Assembly: GCA_030442055.1 (NCBI GenBank)
Contig: JAUJEB010000007.1
Coordinates: 372,001 to 436,000, forward strand
Reading direction: 5' to 3'
Length of the DNA: 64,000 bases
Source of the DNA: Agaribacillus aureus
GTDB taxonomy: Bacteria > Bacteroidota > Bacteroidia > Cytophagales > Cyclobacteriaceae
Shown: piece after piece, positions 63,941 through 64,000 of the stretch
Position numbering within the stretch: the first letter of the stretch is position 1
Layout: every line of letters begins with the position of its first letter
Made by a program: the position numbers and the translations under genes
The notes under the pieces: model-generated
What the model was told of the DNA's origin: nothing
The model's input: the letters and a program-made list of their open reading frames with translations, nothing else
Databases searched by the model: none

Positions 63941-64000
63941 TTAGTTAAATTCTTTTTCGAAATATTCCATCACATGAAGTTTTAACAATTTTTCCTGCTC
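63941..64000 (-). CDS. C-terminal end of a gene cut by the window edge
   Basis: The minus strand from the window end reads 19 residues (EQEKLLKLHVMEYFEKEFN) and then TAA at 63943-63941. The charged, amphipathic composition looks coding. Too short to assign a family. Confidence 0.4.
   Translation of the reverse strand, partial: EQEKLLKLHVMEYFEKEFN

Overview
The window is a stretch of a Bacteroidota chromosome, most likely order Cytophagales. The evidence is a CarboxypepD_reg-type TonB-dependent receptor, many lipoproteins with short lipoboxes, DUF4369/TlpA and DUF6660-type proteins, the gene order rplM-rpsI-rpsB-tsf, almost no Shine-Dalgarno sequences, and several TANNTTTG (-7) promoter boxes of the Bacteroidota type. 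Genus cannot be fixed from the sequence alone. I saw no rRNA, tRNA, CRISPR array, prophage, integrase or insertion sequence. All functions come from reading motifs and recalling families; no database search was run.

Layout. 1-4.6 kb: a TonB receptor cut by the left edge, the Cys-rich small exported protein upstream of it, and an orphan FtsX/MacB-type permease. 4.8-14.0 kb: an accessory glycan-degradation locus with a lipoprotein of seven tandem repeats, the decayed 3' end of an unknown gene, a GH3 beta-glucosidase lipoprotein, an exported ADP-ribosylglycohydrolase-family lipoprotein, a family 8 polysaccharide lyase (chondroitin/hyaluronan type) and a Tat-exported TIM-barrel isomerase-like protein. 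14.0-14.9 kb: an Hsp20 gene behind an operator-like palindrome.

14.9-21.2 kb: genes that mature molybdenum hydroxylases (CoxG, XdhC, MoeA), a SufU-SufS pair and a BNR-repeat protein, with no catalytic hydroxylase subunits in view. 21.4-27.8 kb: an orphan histidine kinase, an esterase, two DUF1761-like membrane proteins, a VOC protein, a LytS/LytTR two-component pair and a methyltransferase. 28.0-30.7 kb: an ECF sigma factor, its probable membrane anti-sigma factor and an exported protein of unknown function. 30.9-35.8 kb: a tripartite efflux cassette (adaptor, MacB-type permease, TolC) with a coupled fourth gene carrying calcium-loop-like motifs and no ATPase.

36-64 kb is mostly core: purB, a flavin/2Fe-2S reductase, a HAD phosphatase, a subtilase, a Xaa-Pro aminopeptidase, an Acg-type nitroreductase, tsf-rpsB-rpsI-rplM, an RluA pseudouridine synthase, a PhoBR-like pair behind a TlpA-type lipid-free thioredoxin protein, DUF3108 and HELTH peptidase genes, recA, a third orphan permease, queA, ispD, a DUF2795 gene, ettA, an FkbM methyltransferase and the last 19 codons of another gene at the right edge.

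No wholly new system is proven here. The best candidates for follow-up are the exported ADP-ribosylglycohydrolase in a glycan locus, the molybdenum-hydroxylase maturation genes separated from their enzyme, the ATPase-less efflux cassette with its fourth protein, the sigma/anti-sigma/exported-protein operon, and the operator-like palindromes at 14277-14338.
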